Counted from the stretch's first letter, positions 44,293 through 53,849 are shown. The stretch: 64,000 nucleotides of DNA from Leuconostoc gelidum subsp. gelidum KCTC 3527 (GCF_000166715.1 NZ_AEMI01000003.1:62001-126000), one strand, 5' to 3'. Translations and numbers: made by a program. Notes: generated by a model from the sequence alone, not told the origin.

Positions 44293-44900
44293 CGAAATAT
44301 CAAATAGTGATATGTTTTATTTTGAGTACTCTTTTTGTTATTGGGCAACAATTGACGCATGAAACGCCAATATATTTGATGAATCAATCGACTATCACCT
44401 ATGTACAACAGATTGCTTTACTAGTATCTCAATTAACACCATTTATACTAATTGTTGGTTGGGAGGAGCGTATGCAAACAGGTCAGGGACTGAACTATTT
44501 TGTGAGACATAAAAATCGTTTACAAGTGATGATCAAAAGCTATTTACATTCTACAATTATTGTTATTGTTACCACATTTGCCATTATTCTTAGTCAGATT
44601 TTTTTGACAAAACAAACAGGCATTGATTATAGATGGCTTGGTGTCATATGTTTTTATGTGATGTGGCATCTATTACAACGTATAGTTGAATCTTATTTCA
44701 GTAGTGTTAGTGGTTTGGCTATGATGGTTGGCATGATAGGATTTGGATTGTTTGTCAAAACACCGATACTGCTGCCCATATTATTTTTATTTGGCCGATT
44801 TTCAGAGTTAAATACATGTAAAACTATCATCATGCTAATGATTATTACAGGATTATATGCGGGTCTAGGCTATATATACAGAAAAAAACAGGTAATCTAA
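44280..44900 (+). CDS. Membrane protein 3 of five-gene ABC operon
   Basis: Protein of 206 residues with about six hydrophobic segments, including the loop VGWEERMQTGQGLNYFVRHK between helices 2 and 3. A comparable charged stretch occurs at the same place in the preceding proteins. The ATPase gene begins the base after its stop. I take ATG 44280 as the start because the longer frame begins with GTG inside the previous gene. Confidence 0.65.
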   Translation: MVQITKYQIVICFILSTLFVIGQQLTHETPIYLMNQSTITYVQQIALLVSQLTPFILIVGWEERMQTGQGLNYFVRHKNRLQVMIKSYLHSTIIVIVTTFAIILSQIFLTKQTGIDYRWLGVICFYVMWHLLQRIVESYFSSVSGLAMMVGMIGFGLFVKTPILLPILFLFGRFSELNTCKTIIMLMIITGLYAGLGYIYRKKQVI

Positions 44901-45533
44901 ATGATAGAAGTAAAAAATATAACGGTTAAGATAAAAAAAGAAACAATTTTAAAAGATGTGTCATATATTTTTGAAGCTGGTAAAATATATGGTTTGCGTG
45001 GTCGAAACGGTGCTGGAAAAACGATGTTTCTACGGGCGCTAGCTGGTTTAATACGAGTGAGTTCTGGGCGTATCGTGGTTGATGGTGAGGTATTAGGTGA
45101 AAACATTGATTTTCCACCAAGTCTTGGTTTGCTGATTGAAAATAATAATTTGGCTCCTGAATTCTCATTAACCAAAAATTTAAAATTATTATCGCAAATA
45201 AAAAAAGTTGCTACTGATGATGATATTGAACAGACGATTGCACGTGTTGGTTTGACAACAAATGATTCACGTAAAGTTGCAAAGTTTTCCTTAGGTATGA
45301 AGCAACGTGGTGCTATAGCACAGGCTTTATTTGAAAAACCTAGTTTAATTTTATTGGATGAGCCTACCAATGCAATCGATCAAAAAGGTGTGATACAAAT
45401 ACGTGAACTTTTGGCAGAAGAAGCGCAACGTGGGGCAACGATTATATTAGCCAGTCATAATTTAGAAGACTTAACGCTATTAGCTGATAAAATTATTGAT
45501 TTGTCCGATGGGGAGATTGTGTCAGATGTATAA
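44901..45533 (+). CDS. ABC ATPase of five-gene operon
   Basis: ATPase of 210 residues, short but complete. Walker A GRNGAGKTM, signature FSLGMKQRGAIAQALFEKP (FSLGM replaces LSGGQ), Walker B LILLDEPTNAID and H-loop SHNLEDL are present. The SLGM signature is typical of antimicrobial-peptide and bacitracin-type exporters (BcrA, LanF, NatA class). It energises the three membrane proteins encoded just before it. Its last codons overlap the following gene. Confidence 0.85.
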   Translation: MIEVKNITVKIKKETILKDVSYIFEAGKIYGLRGRNGAGKTMFLRALAGLIRVSSGRIVVDGEVLGENIDFPPSLGLLIENNNLAPEFSLTKNLKLLSQIKKVATDDDIEQTIARVGLTTNDSRKVAKFSLGMKQRGAIAQALFEKPSLILLDEPTNAIDQKGVIQIRELLAEEAQRGATIILASHNLEDLTLLADKIIDLSDGEIVSDV

Positions 45534-46218
45534 AAAATGGATTATCACAGCTATTATTGCTTGTGGTTTTGGTGTTTTTTTGTGGCAGTTAGTGCCGATT
45601 ATTAAAAATCACGTTATGCCAGAAGGGCCACGACAGTTATTGGGTCAAAGTAAAAATACTGCAATATCAAGTGTCATCGAAAACGTGGGTGGTGTAAAAG
45701 GTATTACGCAACTCGGTTTAACTACTGGGATCTACGATATCACGATACTATCCGATCGTTTAGCGAATACACCTGTGCTATCTGATGGTCAGCGTGGCGA
45801 TCGTTATCTTGGTTTAGCCCTTGATCGAACAACAACATTTAATGTTGGTCAAGGTGAGGCAGTCAAATTTGAACCGGCTGAATTTAAACCTTTGATGAAA
45901 CGGAATGATGTTTATACAATTTCAACACCGGGAAATTATGTAGTCAATCGACAAATTCCCGAAGGACGTTATCAAGTTAAGATTCACGATATTAAACGTC
46001 AAACGATACAACGCGACAAATTTCGACCAGCAACAATTACGGTTGATAGTAAGTTTCTAAATGGTAATGGTGGCGGTGATGGGCAAGGTGGCATGATATC
46101 ATCAACGTTAAAGCGTTCAACCGCTATTATCTTACTTGAACATCATCGCTTGCTAAGCATTAATTTTTCTGGCGTTGAACGTGGTAGTTATGTCGAATTA
46201 ACACCTATGAAAGATTGA
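45526..46218 (+). CDS. Membrane-anchored extracellular protein of ABC operon
   Basis: Protein of 230 residues with one N-terminal hydrophobic helix (WIITAIIACGFGVFLWQLVP) and a beta-rich outer domain; no lipobox or cell-wall motif. A Gly-rich stretch NGNGGGDGQGGM lies near residue 183. I cannot assign a family. It is the last gene of the operon, so it may work outside the membrane as a binding or accessory subunit of the ABC system. The T-box of tyrS follows. Confidence 0.65.
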   Translation: MYKKWIITAIIACGFGVFLWQLVPIIKNHVMPEGPRQLLGQSKNTAISSVIENVGGVKGITQLGLTTGIYDITILSDRLANTPVLSDGQRGDRYLGLALDRTTTFNVGQGEAVKFEPAEFKPLMKRNDVYTISTPGNYVVNRQIPEGRYQVKIHDIKRQTIQRDKFRPATITVDSKFLNGNGGGDGQGGMISSTLKRSTAIILLEHHRLLSINFSGVERGSYVELTPMKD

Positions 46219-46282
46219 GATGTTGCGAGAGAGTTAATTTTGATAAAAATTGGAGAAATCACCTCTAATTGATATTATCTGG

Positions 46283-46500
46283 TATAATGAAAACATCATG
46301 AGTTGCTAAAAAGGCAGATGGATGCGTCAAAGAAAGTTAGTGGTTGCTGTAAACTAACCCACCGCTGTCTCGAGTTACACAACGAAAAAAATATGACGTA
46401 TGCCGCGATAAGGCATTTTAAGTGGTAGGTCCGATGACTTACAATTTAGGTGGTACCACGGTTAAAACCGTCCTATATTAATTTATAGGGCGGTTTTTGC
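46283..46500 (+). promoter_or_regulatory. Tyrosine T-box riboswitch leader
   Basis: TATAAT at 46283-46288 (extended, TGG before it) starts a leader. The conserved T-box AGGTGGTACCACGG is at 46448-46461. A terminator hairpin AAAACCGTCCTATA / TATAGGGCGGTTTT (46464-46477 and 46484-46497) with a T-run follows. A TAC tyrosine codon at 46376-46378 lies at the expected specifier position near the end of stem I. Uncharged tRNA-Tyr would favour the antiterminator and switch on tyrS. Confidence 0.93.
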
Positions 46501-46527
46501 TATCTATTGACAAATAAGGAGAAAAAC

Positions 46528-47775
46528 ATGAATTTTATAGAAGATCTTAAGTGGCGTGGGGCATTAAATCAAATCACTGATGAAAAGGGTTTACTGGAGG
46601 CAATGGCAAGTGGCAAAATTGGGGCCTACGTTGGAACAGATCCAACGGCCGATTCATTGCATTTAGGTCATCTAATTCCATTTATGGTATTGAAGCGCTT
46701 TCAAAATGCTGGTGGTAAGGCAGTGATTATCATAGGTGGCGCGACAGGTGCGATTGGTGATCCGCGACCAACAACAGAACGTCAACTACTCACGCAAGAA
46801 CAACTGGCTGAAAACGAAAAGGGTATTACAGCACAGGTTACAAAACTTTTCGGTGATAATGACACACGCATTGTTAACAATAATGACTGGCTCGGAAAGC
46901 TAACGCTAACAGATTTTTTGCGTGATTATGGTAAGCTATTCTCGATTAATGTGATGTTGAAAAAAGATGTTGTGGCTTCACGATTGGAAACAGGAATTTC
47001 TTTTACAGAATTCACTTATCAAGTACTGCAAGGCATTGATTTTCATGAATTGTGGCGTCGAGAAGATGTGAAATTACAGATTGGTGGCTCTGACCAGTGG
47101 GGGAATATCACATCGGGTATTGATTTGATTCACTCACTTGAAGGTAATGCGGCAAAAGCCTTTGGTTTGACCATTCCTCTGATGACTGATTCAACTGGTA
47201 AAAAATTCGGAAAATCCGAAGGAAACGCAATCTGGTTGGATCCTGAAAAGACATCGCCTTATACATTCTATCAATTCTGGTTGAATCAAAACGATGCTGA
47301 TGTCGTCAAATATTTGAAATACTTTACATTTTTGAACAGTGAAGAAATTGATGCATTAGCTAAAGCAATTGATACTAACCCTGGCGCACGTGAAGCACAA
47401 CGTCGTTTGGCACAAGAAGTCACCAAATTTGTTCATGGTCAAACAGCTGTTGCTGACGCTGAACAATTATCAAAAGCACTGTTTAGTGGTGATGTTGCAA
47501 CATTGTCAGCGGCACAAATTGCTGACGCTTTTGGTGGTGTTCCTAGTTTTGATATTACCGCTGAAAGCAAGAACATTATTGACTTTTTGGTTGATGGTGG
47601 TGTGGATCAGTCTAAGCGACAAGCACGTGAAGATGTCAATAATGGCGCAATTACAATTAATGGTGAAAAAATAACAGATGTGGCTACTGAAATTTCGCCA
47701 TCAGCGCATTATGATGGCAAATTTGTTTTGGTACGCCGTGGCAAGAAGAAGTATTTCTTAGGAAAAGTAAAATAA
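46528..47775 (+). CDS. tyrS: Tyrosyl-tRNA synthetase
   Basis: Class I aminoacyl-tRNA synthetase of 415 residues. HIGH-type motif HLGHLIP, KMSKS-type motif KFGKSEG, the tyrosine-binding GSDQWGNI and a C-terminal S4 RNA-binding domain (SKRQAREDVNNGAITINGEK) are all present. AAGGAG precedes the ATG. It stands directly behind its own T-box leader. Confidence 0.95.
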   Translation: MNFIEDLKWRGALNQITDEKGLLEAMASGKIGAYVGTDPTADSLHLGHLIPFMVLKRFQNAGGKAVIIIGGATGAIGDPRPTTERQLLTQEQLAENEKGITAQVTKLFGDNDTRIVNNNDWLGKLTLTDFLRDYGKLFSINVMLKKDVVASRLETGISFTEFTYQVLQGIDFHELWRREDVKLQIGGSDQWGNITSGIDLIHSLEGNAAKAFGLTIPLMTDSTGKKFGKSEGNAIWLDPEKTSPYTFYQFWLNQNDADVVKYLKYFTFLNSEEIDALAKAIDTNPGAREAQRRLAQEVTKFVHGQTAVADAEQLSKALFSGDVATLSAAQIADAFGGVPSFDITAESKNIIDFLVDGGVDQSKRQAREDVNNGAITINGEKITDVATEISPSAHYDGKFVLVRRGKKKYFLGKVK

Positions 47776-47840
47776 TGAGAAGCAAGCCTTTAATTTAAAG
47801 TGTATGATAACGTTAGTGTTAGGATAAATAAAAGGAGTAT

Positions 47841-48833
47841 ATGATGAAAATTTTAATGTACAATAGTGTGGATAAAGAAGTGTCTTACGTTAATGCTTGG
47901 GCGGCTAAGACAGGGCATGAAGTCGTGACGCTATTTGAACCATTATCGGTAGATAATGTTGATAAGGCACAGGGATTTGACGCTGTCACGACACAACAAA
48001 CAACTGATGTGCCAGCTCCTATCTATCAAAAACTTGCTAGTTATGGTATCAAGCAAATTGCCTTACGCCAAGTTGGGTATGACGTGTTTGATTTACCAGC
48101 TGCTTTTAGTAACAACATTCGTCTGTCAAATGTCGCTGCATACTCACCCCGAGCGATTGCCGAATATACACTAACACAATTATTTAATATCTTACGTAAC
48201 AACAAAAGATTTGACCGCGCGATGGCAACGGGTGATTATACTTGGGCTGCAGGTGGTCAAGCAAGAGAAATTTATCAATTAACAGTTGCAGTGATTGGTG
48301 TTGGTCGTATTGGGACAGCATTTGCACAAATTTTGCATGCATTGGGTGCCAAAGTGCTGGCTGTGGATCCTGTTTATCATGCCCAAAATGAAGCATTCGT
48401 CGAATATACAACTTTGGATGATGCCTTATCACGTGCCAATGTGATTAGTTTTCATACGCCGTTAAATGCTGAAACGCAAGGATTGGCAGATCAAGCCTTT
48501 TTTGCGAAGGTTCAACCAGGCACGATTATGCTTAATATGGCCCGTGGTGGCATTGTCGATATGGCTGCTTTGGAAGCAGCTTTGCTATCTGGGCAACTTT
48601 ATGGTGCTGCATTTGATGTGACGCCAAATGAGAATGAATTTATGGATCAAAAACAGACAGTTGCGGAGTTGCCGGAAAATATTCAGCGTCTGATTCAATT
48701 AGATAACTTTTACTTATCACCACATATTGCATTTTATACGAATACGGCTATCAAAAATATGGTTGAAATTGCGCTAGATGATGCTGTGATCATGGCAAAT
48801 GGTGGGCACACTGAAAACGAAATTTTGAGGTGA
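47841..48833 (+). CDS. D-lactate dehydrogenase-type D-2-hydroxyacid dehydrogenase
   Basis: Dehydrogenase of 330 residues (or 329 from the second ATG). Rossmann GVGRIG, arginine in NMARGGIVD, acid in NENEF and histidine in SPHIAFYT match D-lactate/D-hydroxyisocaproate dehydrogenases. The N-terminus MKILMYNSVDKEVSYV is close to that of the enzyme at 2687. GGAG precedes the start. D-LDH is central in these fermenters, but several paralogues exist, so I do not claim that this is the main lactate enzyme. Confidence 0.87.
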   Translation: MMKILMYNSVDKEVSYVNAWAAKTGHEVVTLFEPLSVDNVDKAQGFDAVTTQQTTDVPAPIYQKLASYGIKQIALRQVGYDVFDLPAAFSNNIRLSNVAAYSPRAIAEYTLTQLFNILRNNKRFDRAMATGDYTWAAGGQAREIYQLTVAVIGVGRIGTAFAQILHALGAKVLAVDPVYHAQNEAFVEYTTLDDALSRANVISFHTPLNAETQGLADQAFFAKVQPGTIMLNMARGGIVDMAALEAALLSGQLYGAAFDVTPNENEFMDQKQTVAELPENIQRLIQLDNFYLSPHIAFYTNTAIKNMVEIALDDAVIMANGGHTENEILR

Positions 48834-48837
48834 CAAA

Positions 48838-49701
48838 ATGAAGATTGGTTTTATTGGAACTGGTGTCATGGGAACAGGCATTGTCAATAATTTATTACAT
48901 GCTGGTCATCAAGTGACTGTTTATAATCGTACACAATCCAAGGCCGCTAATGTTATTTCTCATGGTGCTGTTTGGGCTGATACGCCAGCAAATGTTGCGC
49001 GAGTTTCAGAGATTACTTTTACGATGGTTGGTTATCCAAAAGATGTTGAAGATGTTTGGATGCGAGAAGATGGTATTTTTGCAGGTGCTAAAACTGGTGC
49101 TATTTTAGTTGATATGACAACGTCCACGCCAAAATTAGCCGAAAAATTGGCTAAAAAGGGTGAGGAACTTGGCGTTCAAGTGATAGATGCGCCCGTTTCT
49201 GGTGGCGATACAGGTGCTAAAAATGGCACTTTATCTATCATGGTTGGTGGATCATCAACAACTTTTGATCAAGTTTTACCAATATTCAAAGACATTGGGC
49301 AGCAAATTGTGTTAGCAGGATCGGCTGGTAAAGGGCAACACATGAAAATGAGTAATAATATTGGTGTTGCCGCGACAGTCATTACAATGGCAGAATCAAT
49401 GGTTTACGCAAAAGCAGCTGGGTTGAACATGACGGATGCTTATAATGTGTGGCGTAGTGGTGCAGCAGGTTCATGGTCAGTCACAAATTATATGCCACGT
49501 GTGATGTCAGGTGATTTTTCTGCCGGATTTTATGTTAAACATTTGTTAAAAGACCTTAGAATCGCGCTTGATTCAGCAGCTGATATGCAACTTGATTTGC
49601 CCGGTGCGCAGTTGGCAGAGCAACTTTTTGCTAAGTTAAGTCAAACACATGGAGATGAAGGCGTGCAAGCCATTGTTAAGTTGTGGTCAGAATTTCAGTA
49701 G
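48838..49701 (+). CDS. NAD(P)-dependent 3-hydroxyacid dehydrogenase (HIBADH/GarR family)
   Basis: Beta-hydroxyacid dehydrogenase of 287 residues. The Rossmann motif FIGTGVMGTGIV is at the N-terminus; DAPVSGGDTGAKNGTLSIMV is the substrate-binding motif; the catalytic lysine lies in GQHMKMSNN. The gene begins 4 bp after the D-hydroxyacid dehydrogenase stop, so the two are co-transcribed and may act on related small hydroxy acids (for example tartronate semialdehyde or 3-hydroxyisobutyrate). Confidence 0.86.
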   Translation: MKIGFIGTGVMGTGIVNNLLHAGHQVTVYNRTQSKAANVISHGAVWADTPANVARVSEITFTMVGYPKDVEDVWMREDGIFAGAKTGAILVDMTTSTPKLAEKLAKKGEELGVQVIDAPVSGGDTGAKNGTLSIMVGGSSTTFDQVLPIFKDIGQQIVLAGSAGKGQHMKMSNNIGVAATVITMAESMVYAKAAGLNMTDAYNVWRSGAAGSWSVTNYMPRVMSGDFSAGFYVKHLLKDLRIALDSAADMQLDLPGAQLAEQLFAKLSQTHGDEGVQAIVKLWSEFQ

Positions 49702-49762
49702 GACTTGATAGTGTTTCACGTGAAACAAGTCTCATTGTCACTGAAAATATTGGTGAAAATTA

Positions 49763-50245
49763 ATGAAACAATGGTTCGAAGATCGTATTGGATCGGCTAT
49801 CAATGGTAGTAATCCAATGGTTATGACAGAATTAGAAGGCGGTTACGCAGTTTTTGGCGATGTACAATGTTTACCTGGTTATTCTGTTCTACTACCAAAA
49901 CGCCATGTGTCATCCTTAAATGAGTTAAATATAGATGAAAGACAGTCGTTTTTACGAGATATGAGTATCTTGGGTGATGCGATATTGGACGTGTGTCATG
50001 CTGACAGAATTAACTATGATATATTAGGGAATACAGATAATTTTCTTCACGCCCATGTCTTTCCAAGATATGCAACAGAAAAACGAGAAAGATTGGAAAA
50101 GCCGGTCTGGTTATACAGTTCTGATCATTGGACTGATGTACAATATCGCTATGATCCAATGAAACATGATACATTAAGAAAGAGAATAACCGAATATCTT
50201 ACTAATGATTGTCAAAAAAATCATATTGAATATATAATTTTTTGA
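49763..50245 (+). CDS. HIT-family hydrolase
   Basis: Protein of 160 residues. The histidine-triad region reads NFLHAHVFPRY (about residues 92-102), a variant of HxHxH with the last His replaced by Phe-Pro-Arg, as seen in several HIT subfamilies. The preceding YSVLLPKRHV element is also typical. It probably cleaves a nucleoside phosphate bond. No clear ribosome site precedes the ATG, so the start is less sure. Confidence 0.75.
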   Translation: MKQWFEDRIGSAINGSNPMVMTELEGGYAVFGDVQCLPGYSVLLPKRHVSSLNELNIDERQSFLRDMSILGDAILDVCHADRINYDILGNTDNFLHAHVFPRYATEKRERLEKPVWLYSSDHWTDVQYRYDPMKHDTLRKRITEYLTNDCQKNHIEYIIF

Positions 50246-50298
50246 CAATCGTTTTTTGTATAAAAATTAAGTATATGAAGTTAATAAAGGAAGTTTAA

Positions 50299-51504
50299 AT
50301 GACAGAAATAAAGCAGCGAACAACGGCTGAATATCAGGTCAGCCATTTTAAAGTGCGATTAGTTATTTATTTAAGCTATATCGTACAAGGTTTTGCGTTA
50401 ATCATTTTAGCACAGACTGTCCAACAATTGAGTACATTGTGGCAGAGTTCTATTGCCAGTACAACTGCTGTTGTGTCGTCAATTGGTATTGGAAAACTCA
50501 TCGCTTATCCTATCTTAGGAGAACTATCAGATCATTTAGATCGAAAAAAACTGCTTAGTATCGCAGCGATCACGTATATTTTGTTTTTTACATTATTACC
50601 ATTAACACATACTATTTTTTTGGCGGTTATTGTGACAACTTTGGCAGGATTAGCGAATGCAGCCTTAGATGCAGTTGCATATCCAACATTATTAGAGATT
50701 AATCACGGTAAATCGAGTGGTAATGTCTTAATAAAAGCTATGATTTCATTGGGTGAAGGTTTGCTGCCTATCATATTAGTGACACTAATTAATCAAAAGA
50801 TTTGGTTTGGCTGGTTATACTGGTTAGCAACAGCTATTTTGATTGTGAATCTGAGTACCATGTTGTCTATTAAATCTGAAAAATTTTATACTTTGAAAAC
50901 TCAAGCAACGTCAAAAGTCATTAAAAATAAAGTTAAATGGCAGTGGGATATCACAAAAATACTTTTCTTAATTTATGGTTTTAGTTCGATGTGGTTGATG
51001 CTTCATTTTACGCAGTGGGTCACGCGATACTTTCATGTTGTGCAGTCTTTTACAACGGTTAATTCACATTTGCTAATGACTTTTTATAGTATTGGATCAT
51101 TAGTTGGTGTGGGATTGTTATTTTTAATTACTAATCAAAAGTGGATACGCGAAGCCAGGTTACTTGTCCTAACGGCTATTGGAACAATAGTGGGATTGGC
51201 TGTGATCGTTTCAAGCCAAGAGATGCGCCTTGCTAGTTTGGGTTGTTTTATTTTTGGTATTTCTGCGGCTGGGGGGTCACTACAATTAGGATTGAGTCAA
51301 TTAATTGCACACAATTCAAAATTTTCCGGTCGACTAACAGGCCTTTATTTTTTCTTTGGTAGTGTGGCATTTTTCTTAATGCCAATCGTGACTGGGTTAT
51401 TTGCGACGAAACACTTAGCAAACATGATGACGAGTTTATTCATTATTGCTGGTTTGAATTTAAGTATCGTCGTATTTAATGCGGTTCACGAACGTAGCAG
51501 ATGA
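50299..51504 (+). CDS. MFS transporter
   Basis: Membrane protein of 401 residues with about 12 helices. Motif A reads LGELSDHLDRKKLLSI. GGAAG precedes the ATG. It is a single gene between the HIT gene and a strong terminator. It resembles sugar or drug carriers of lactic acid bacteria; the substrate is not evident. Confidence 0.82.
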   Translation: MTEIKQRTTAEYQVSHFKVRLVIYLSYIVQGFALIILAQTVQQLSTLWQSSIASTTAVVSSIGIGKLIAYPILGELSDHLDRKKLLSIAAITYILFFTLLPLTHTIFLAVIVTTLAGLANAALDAVAYPTLLEINHGKSSGNVLIKAMISLGEGLLPIILVTLINQKIWFGWLYWLATAILIVNLSTMLSIKSEKFYTLKTQATSKVIKNKVKWQWDITKILFLIYGFSSMWLMLHFTQWVTRYFHVVQSFTTVNSHLLMTFYSIGSLVGVGLLFLITNQKWIREARLLVLTAIGTIVGLAVIVSSQEMRLASLGCFIFGISAAGGSLQLGLSQLIAHNSKFSGRLTGLYFFFGSVAFFLMPIVTGLFATKHLANMMTSLFIIAGLNLSIVVFNAVHERSR

Positions 51505-51528
51505 TTTATTTTGATCGATTCAACAAAT

Positions 51529-51572
51529 AAAACCCGATGACTTGCACATAATGTGCAAGTCATCGGGTTTTA
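51529..51572. terminator. Strong bidirectional terminator
   Basis: TAAAACCCGATGACTTGCAC and its exact complement pair around a short AT loop. It is one of the most stable hairpins in the window. Confidence 0.9.
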
Positions 51573-51737
51573 TAATGTTAGAACTGTGAATAAAAATCAT
51601 AGAATAAATGGCTCTTATTGGTTACTAAACACCTGTTTTACTATGATTAACGATTCGCCTCTGATATGAGAAGAATAACTGCTAATCGTTTTATAAAATA
51701 GACAAAATTTAATGTTGTCTAAACTAACATATCATGA

Positions 51738-52220
51738 TTATCCGCGAGTAAATGGGCCCTTTGGTGCAATTAATTCAAGATTTGTGCCATCAGGATCAGT
51801 GAAATAAGCGACGCCGGTACCCAATCCATTTTTCAATCCATCTTGTTTTTCAAAAAAGATGGGTTTACCGTCGGGATGGATACCAATGGCTTTTAAGCGA
51901 GCAACCGCAGCATCGATATCATCAACTTCAAAACACATATGCATGGCACTGATTTGTTCATTTGAATAATGCGCTTGGCTTGGTTTTGGTTCAACGTATT
52001 CTAGAATATCAATGTTGACATTACCTAAATGAAGATTGGCAAATTTAATTAATGTATTGTCCAAGCCCTGTGTCTCGGCCATGCGTTTGCCGCCAATTTG
52101 ATCTTTATTGGTTATCTGTTTTCCTGTTAATGCTTCATAAAATATGATTGAATTTTCTAAATTACTAACAGTGATACCAATGTGATTTATGATTGAAAAA
52201 CCTGTATCTTGTTCTGTTAT
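51738..52220 (-). CDS. VOC/glyoxalase-family protein with non-standard ATA start
   Basis: Soluble protein of about 160 residues of the vicinal-oxygen-chelate superfamily: INHIGITVSNLENSI (metal His), DILEYVEP (Glu), a second module with SAMHMCFEVDDI and AYFTDPDGTNLELI. Such proteins include lactoylglutathione lyase and methylmalonyl epimerase. AAGGAG is 8 bases before an ATA at 52220 in the position where ATG is expected. The open frame continues upstream through an aldo-keto reductase fragment, so it may be made from a rare start or as a fused product. Confidence 0.65.
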   Translation of the reverse strand: MTEQDTGFSIINHIGITVSNLENSIIFYEALTGKQITNKDQIGGKRMAETQGLDNTLIKFANLHLGNVNIDILEYVEPKPSQAHYSNEQISAMHMCFEVDDIDAAVARLKAIGIHPDGKPIFFEKQDGLKNGLGTGVAYFTDPDGTNLELIAPKGPFTRG

Positions 52221-52464
52221 GTTGAATTCTCCTTTTATATACAAATCCTCTAAAGCGTGCCATGTATGTTCAAATGCGTCATTACCCGGCCAATGAATCA
52301 GGGATAGCTCTAAATAATCTAATTTTAAATTTTGAAGATTGTGGTTGAAAGCGAGGATTTTGCCAAACTTTTGAAGTAATAAAAATATCATCGCGATTTA
52401 AACCGGCACCTGGTATTTTTTTCCCGTTGTTAAGTAGCACAGTATCTGTTAATGAATTAATCAT
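52221..52464 (-). pseudogene. Aldo-keto reductase remnant
   Basis: Beginning at 52464 the sequence reads MINSLTDTVLLNNGKKIPG, then jumps to RDDIFITSKVW and, in a shifted frame, to LKLDYLELSLIHWPG. These are the start, the middle strand and the LDLYLIHWP element of aldo-keto reductases with large parts deleted. The catalytic Tyr/Lys are missing. It runs in frame into the VOC gene. Confidence 0.68.
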
Positions 52465-52555
52465 ATCATTCCTGCCTCCTATTCCTCGTGTATATAGTTT
52501 ATAATGTAAAAGTACTTATGCATAGTACATACTTTTTTGTACTATACATACTTAA

Positions 52556-52951
52556 ATGTTATTTTTAGATATAGCAAGAGAAAGGCGACAAAAATTGGCA
52601 GACAAAATTTATAATATCGGCGTAGAAGCGACCATGGCAGTGATTGGTGGCAAATGGAAACCGATTATACTTTGTAATTTACGTCATTCTGCGTTACGAC
52701 CAAGTGAATTGCGTAGAAAAATCCCACGCATAAGTCAAAAAATGCTGACACAACAACTTCGCGAATTGGAAGAGGCTGACATTGTAGATAGGAAGTCATA
52801 TAATCAAGTACCTCCGAAAGTAGAATACGCATTAAGTGAATACGGAGAGACACTGGGAGAATTACTTGATGGCTTGTGTGCCTGGGGCGAAATGCATGTG
52901 AACACTTTAAAAGTTAAAGGCGAGCATGTTGTTTTGCTAAATGAGGCATGA
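52556..52951 (+). CDS. HxlR-family transcriptional regulator
   Basis: Winged-helix regulator of 131 residues. YNIGVEATMAVIGGKWKPII and LRELEEADIVDRKSY are HxlR hallmarks. ATG 52556 would be almost leaderless; TTG 52595 has AAAGG upstream and fits the family's usual N-terminus better. The promoter area contains repeated GTAC sites (AGTAC at 52524-52528 and GTACT at 52538-52542), likely its operator. It is divergent from the VOC/aldo-keto reductase genes, whose repression it may control. Confidence 0.82.
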   Translation: MLFLDIARERRQKLADKIYNIGVEATMAVIGGKWKPIILCNLRHSALRPSELRRKIPRISQKMLTQQLRELEEADIVDRKSYNQVPPKVEYALSEYGETLGELLDGLCAWGEMHVNTLKVKGEHVVLLNEA

Positions 52952-52978
52952 CAAATGTGAGGCGAAAGAATAATCATA

Positions 52979-53836
52979 ATGCTGACAAAATATAAGAAAA
53001 TTTTAATACTAGCAGTACTTGTATTGCTCATTTTTTTAATAGGCTATGCTCATACTAACAAAAGGGTGACTCAATCAGCTGAAAATGTCACTAAAAGTAC
53101 GATTGTCCCCACGCTTTTTTTGCATGGATATGGTAGCAGTTATAAAGCTGAGCAACATATGACCCGTTATTTGGTTGAACAAGAGAATTCAAATACTATT
53201 ATTAGGGCCAATGTCTCGAAAAGTGGGGCAGTAAAATTAAGTGGTGTGATTGACAAAAAAGCAAAGCATCCTTTGGTTGAAGTTAACTATGAAAACAATA
53301 AAAACACGAATTATCATCAAGATGGGCAATGGCTGAAAAATGTGATTGTTGCTTTGCAAAAGCAGTATAAAATTAAGGAATTTAATGCTGTTGGTCATTC
53401 TATGGGTAATATGTCGATTGTCTTTTATTTATTAGATCATTCGAGTGATAGTAAATTACCTGAACTAGCGAAGCAAGTTGATATTGCCGGTCATTTCAAT
53501 GGCATTTTAGGAATGGATGATCAAGCGAATCAAATGGTATTAAATAGTCAAGGCAAGCCACAAAAAATGAATGCGAATTATAAAGCATTACTGAAATTAA
53601 GAACTAATTATCCTAAAAATCAAGTGAAAGTTTTAAATATTTATGGCGATAGAGATGATGGTAGTCATTCTGATGGCTCAGTCAGTAATACATCCTCACA
53701 ATCATTACGCTACTTGATTTCTGATCGTACGAAGTCCTATAAAGAGTTAAAAATAACCGGAAAAGATGCACAACACAGCAAGTTACATGAGAACAAGGTA
53801 GTTGATCAGGCACTGAATACTTTCCTTTTTGAATAG
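52979..53836 (+). CDS. DUF915-type alpha/beta hydrolase, membrane-anchored
   Basis: Protein of 285 residues with an N-terminal signal-anchor (LILAVLVLLIFLIGYA). LFLHGYGSS, nucleophile elbow GHSMGN (Ser about residue 141), DRDDGSHSDG (acid) and HSKLHEN (His) form the usual triad of DUF915 cell-surface hydrolases. It probably works outside the membrane as an esterase; its substrate is unknown. It lies between an HxlR gene and a tract of decayed genes. Confidence 0.82.
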   Translation: MLTKYKKILILAVLVLLIFLIGYAHTNKRVTQSAENVTKSTIVPTLFLHGYGSSYKAEQHMTRYLVEQENSNTIIRANVSKSGAVKLSGVIDKKAKHPLVEVNYENNKNTNYHQDGQWLKNVIVALQKQYKIKEFNAVGHSMGNMSIVFYLLDHSSDSKLPELAKQVDIAGHFNGILGMDDQANQMVLNSQGKPQKMNANYKALLKLRTNYPKNQVKVLNIYGDRDDGSHSDGSVSNTSSQSLRYLISDRTKSYKELKITGKDAQHSKLHENKVVDQALNTFLFE

Positions 53837-53849
53837 TTAGAAATAAAAA

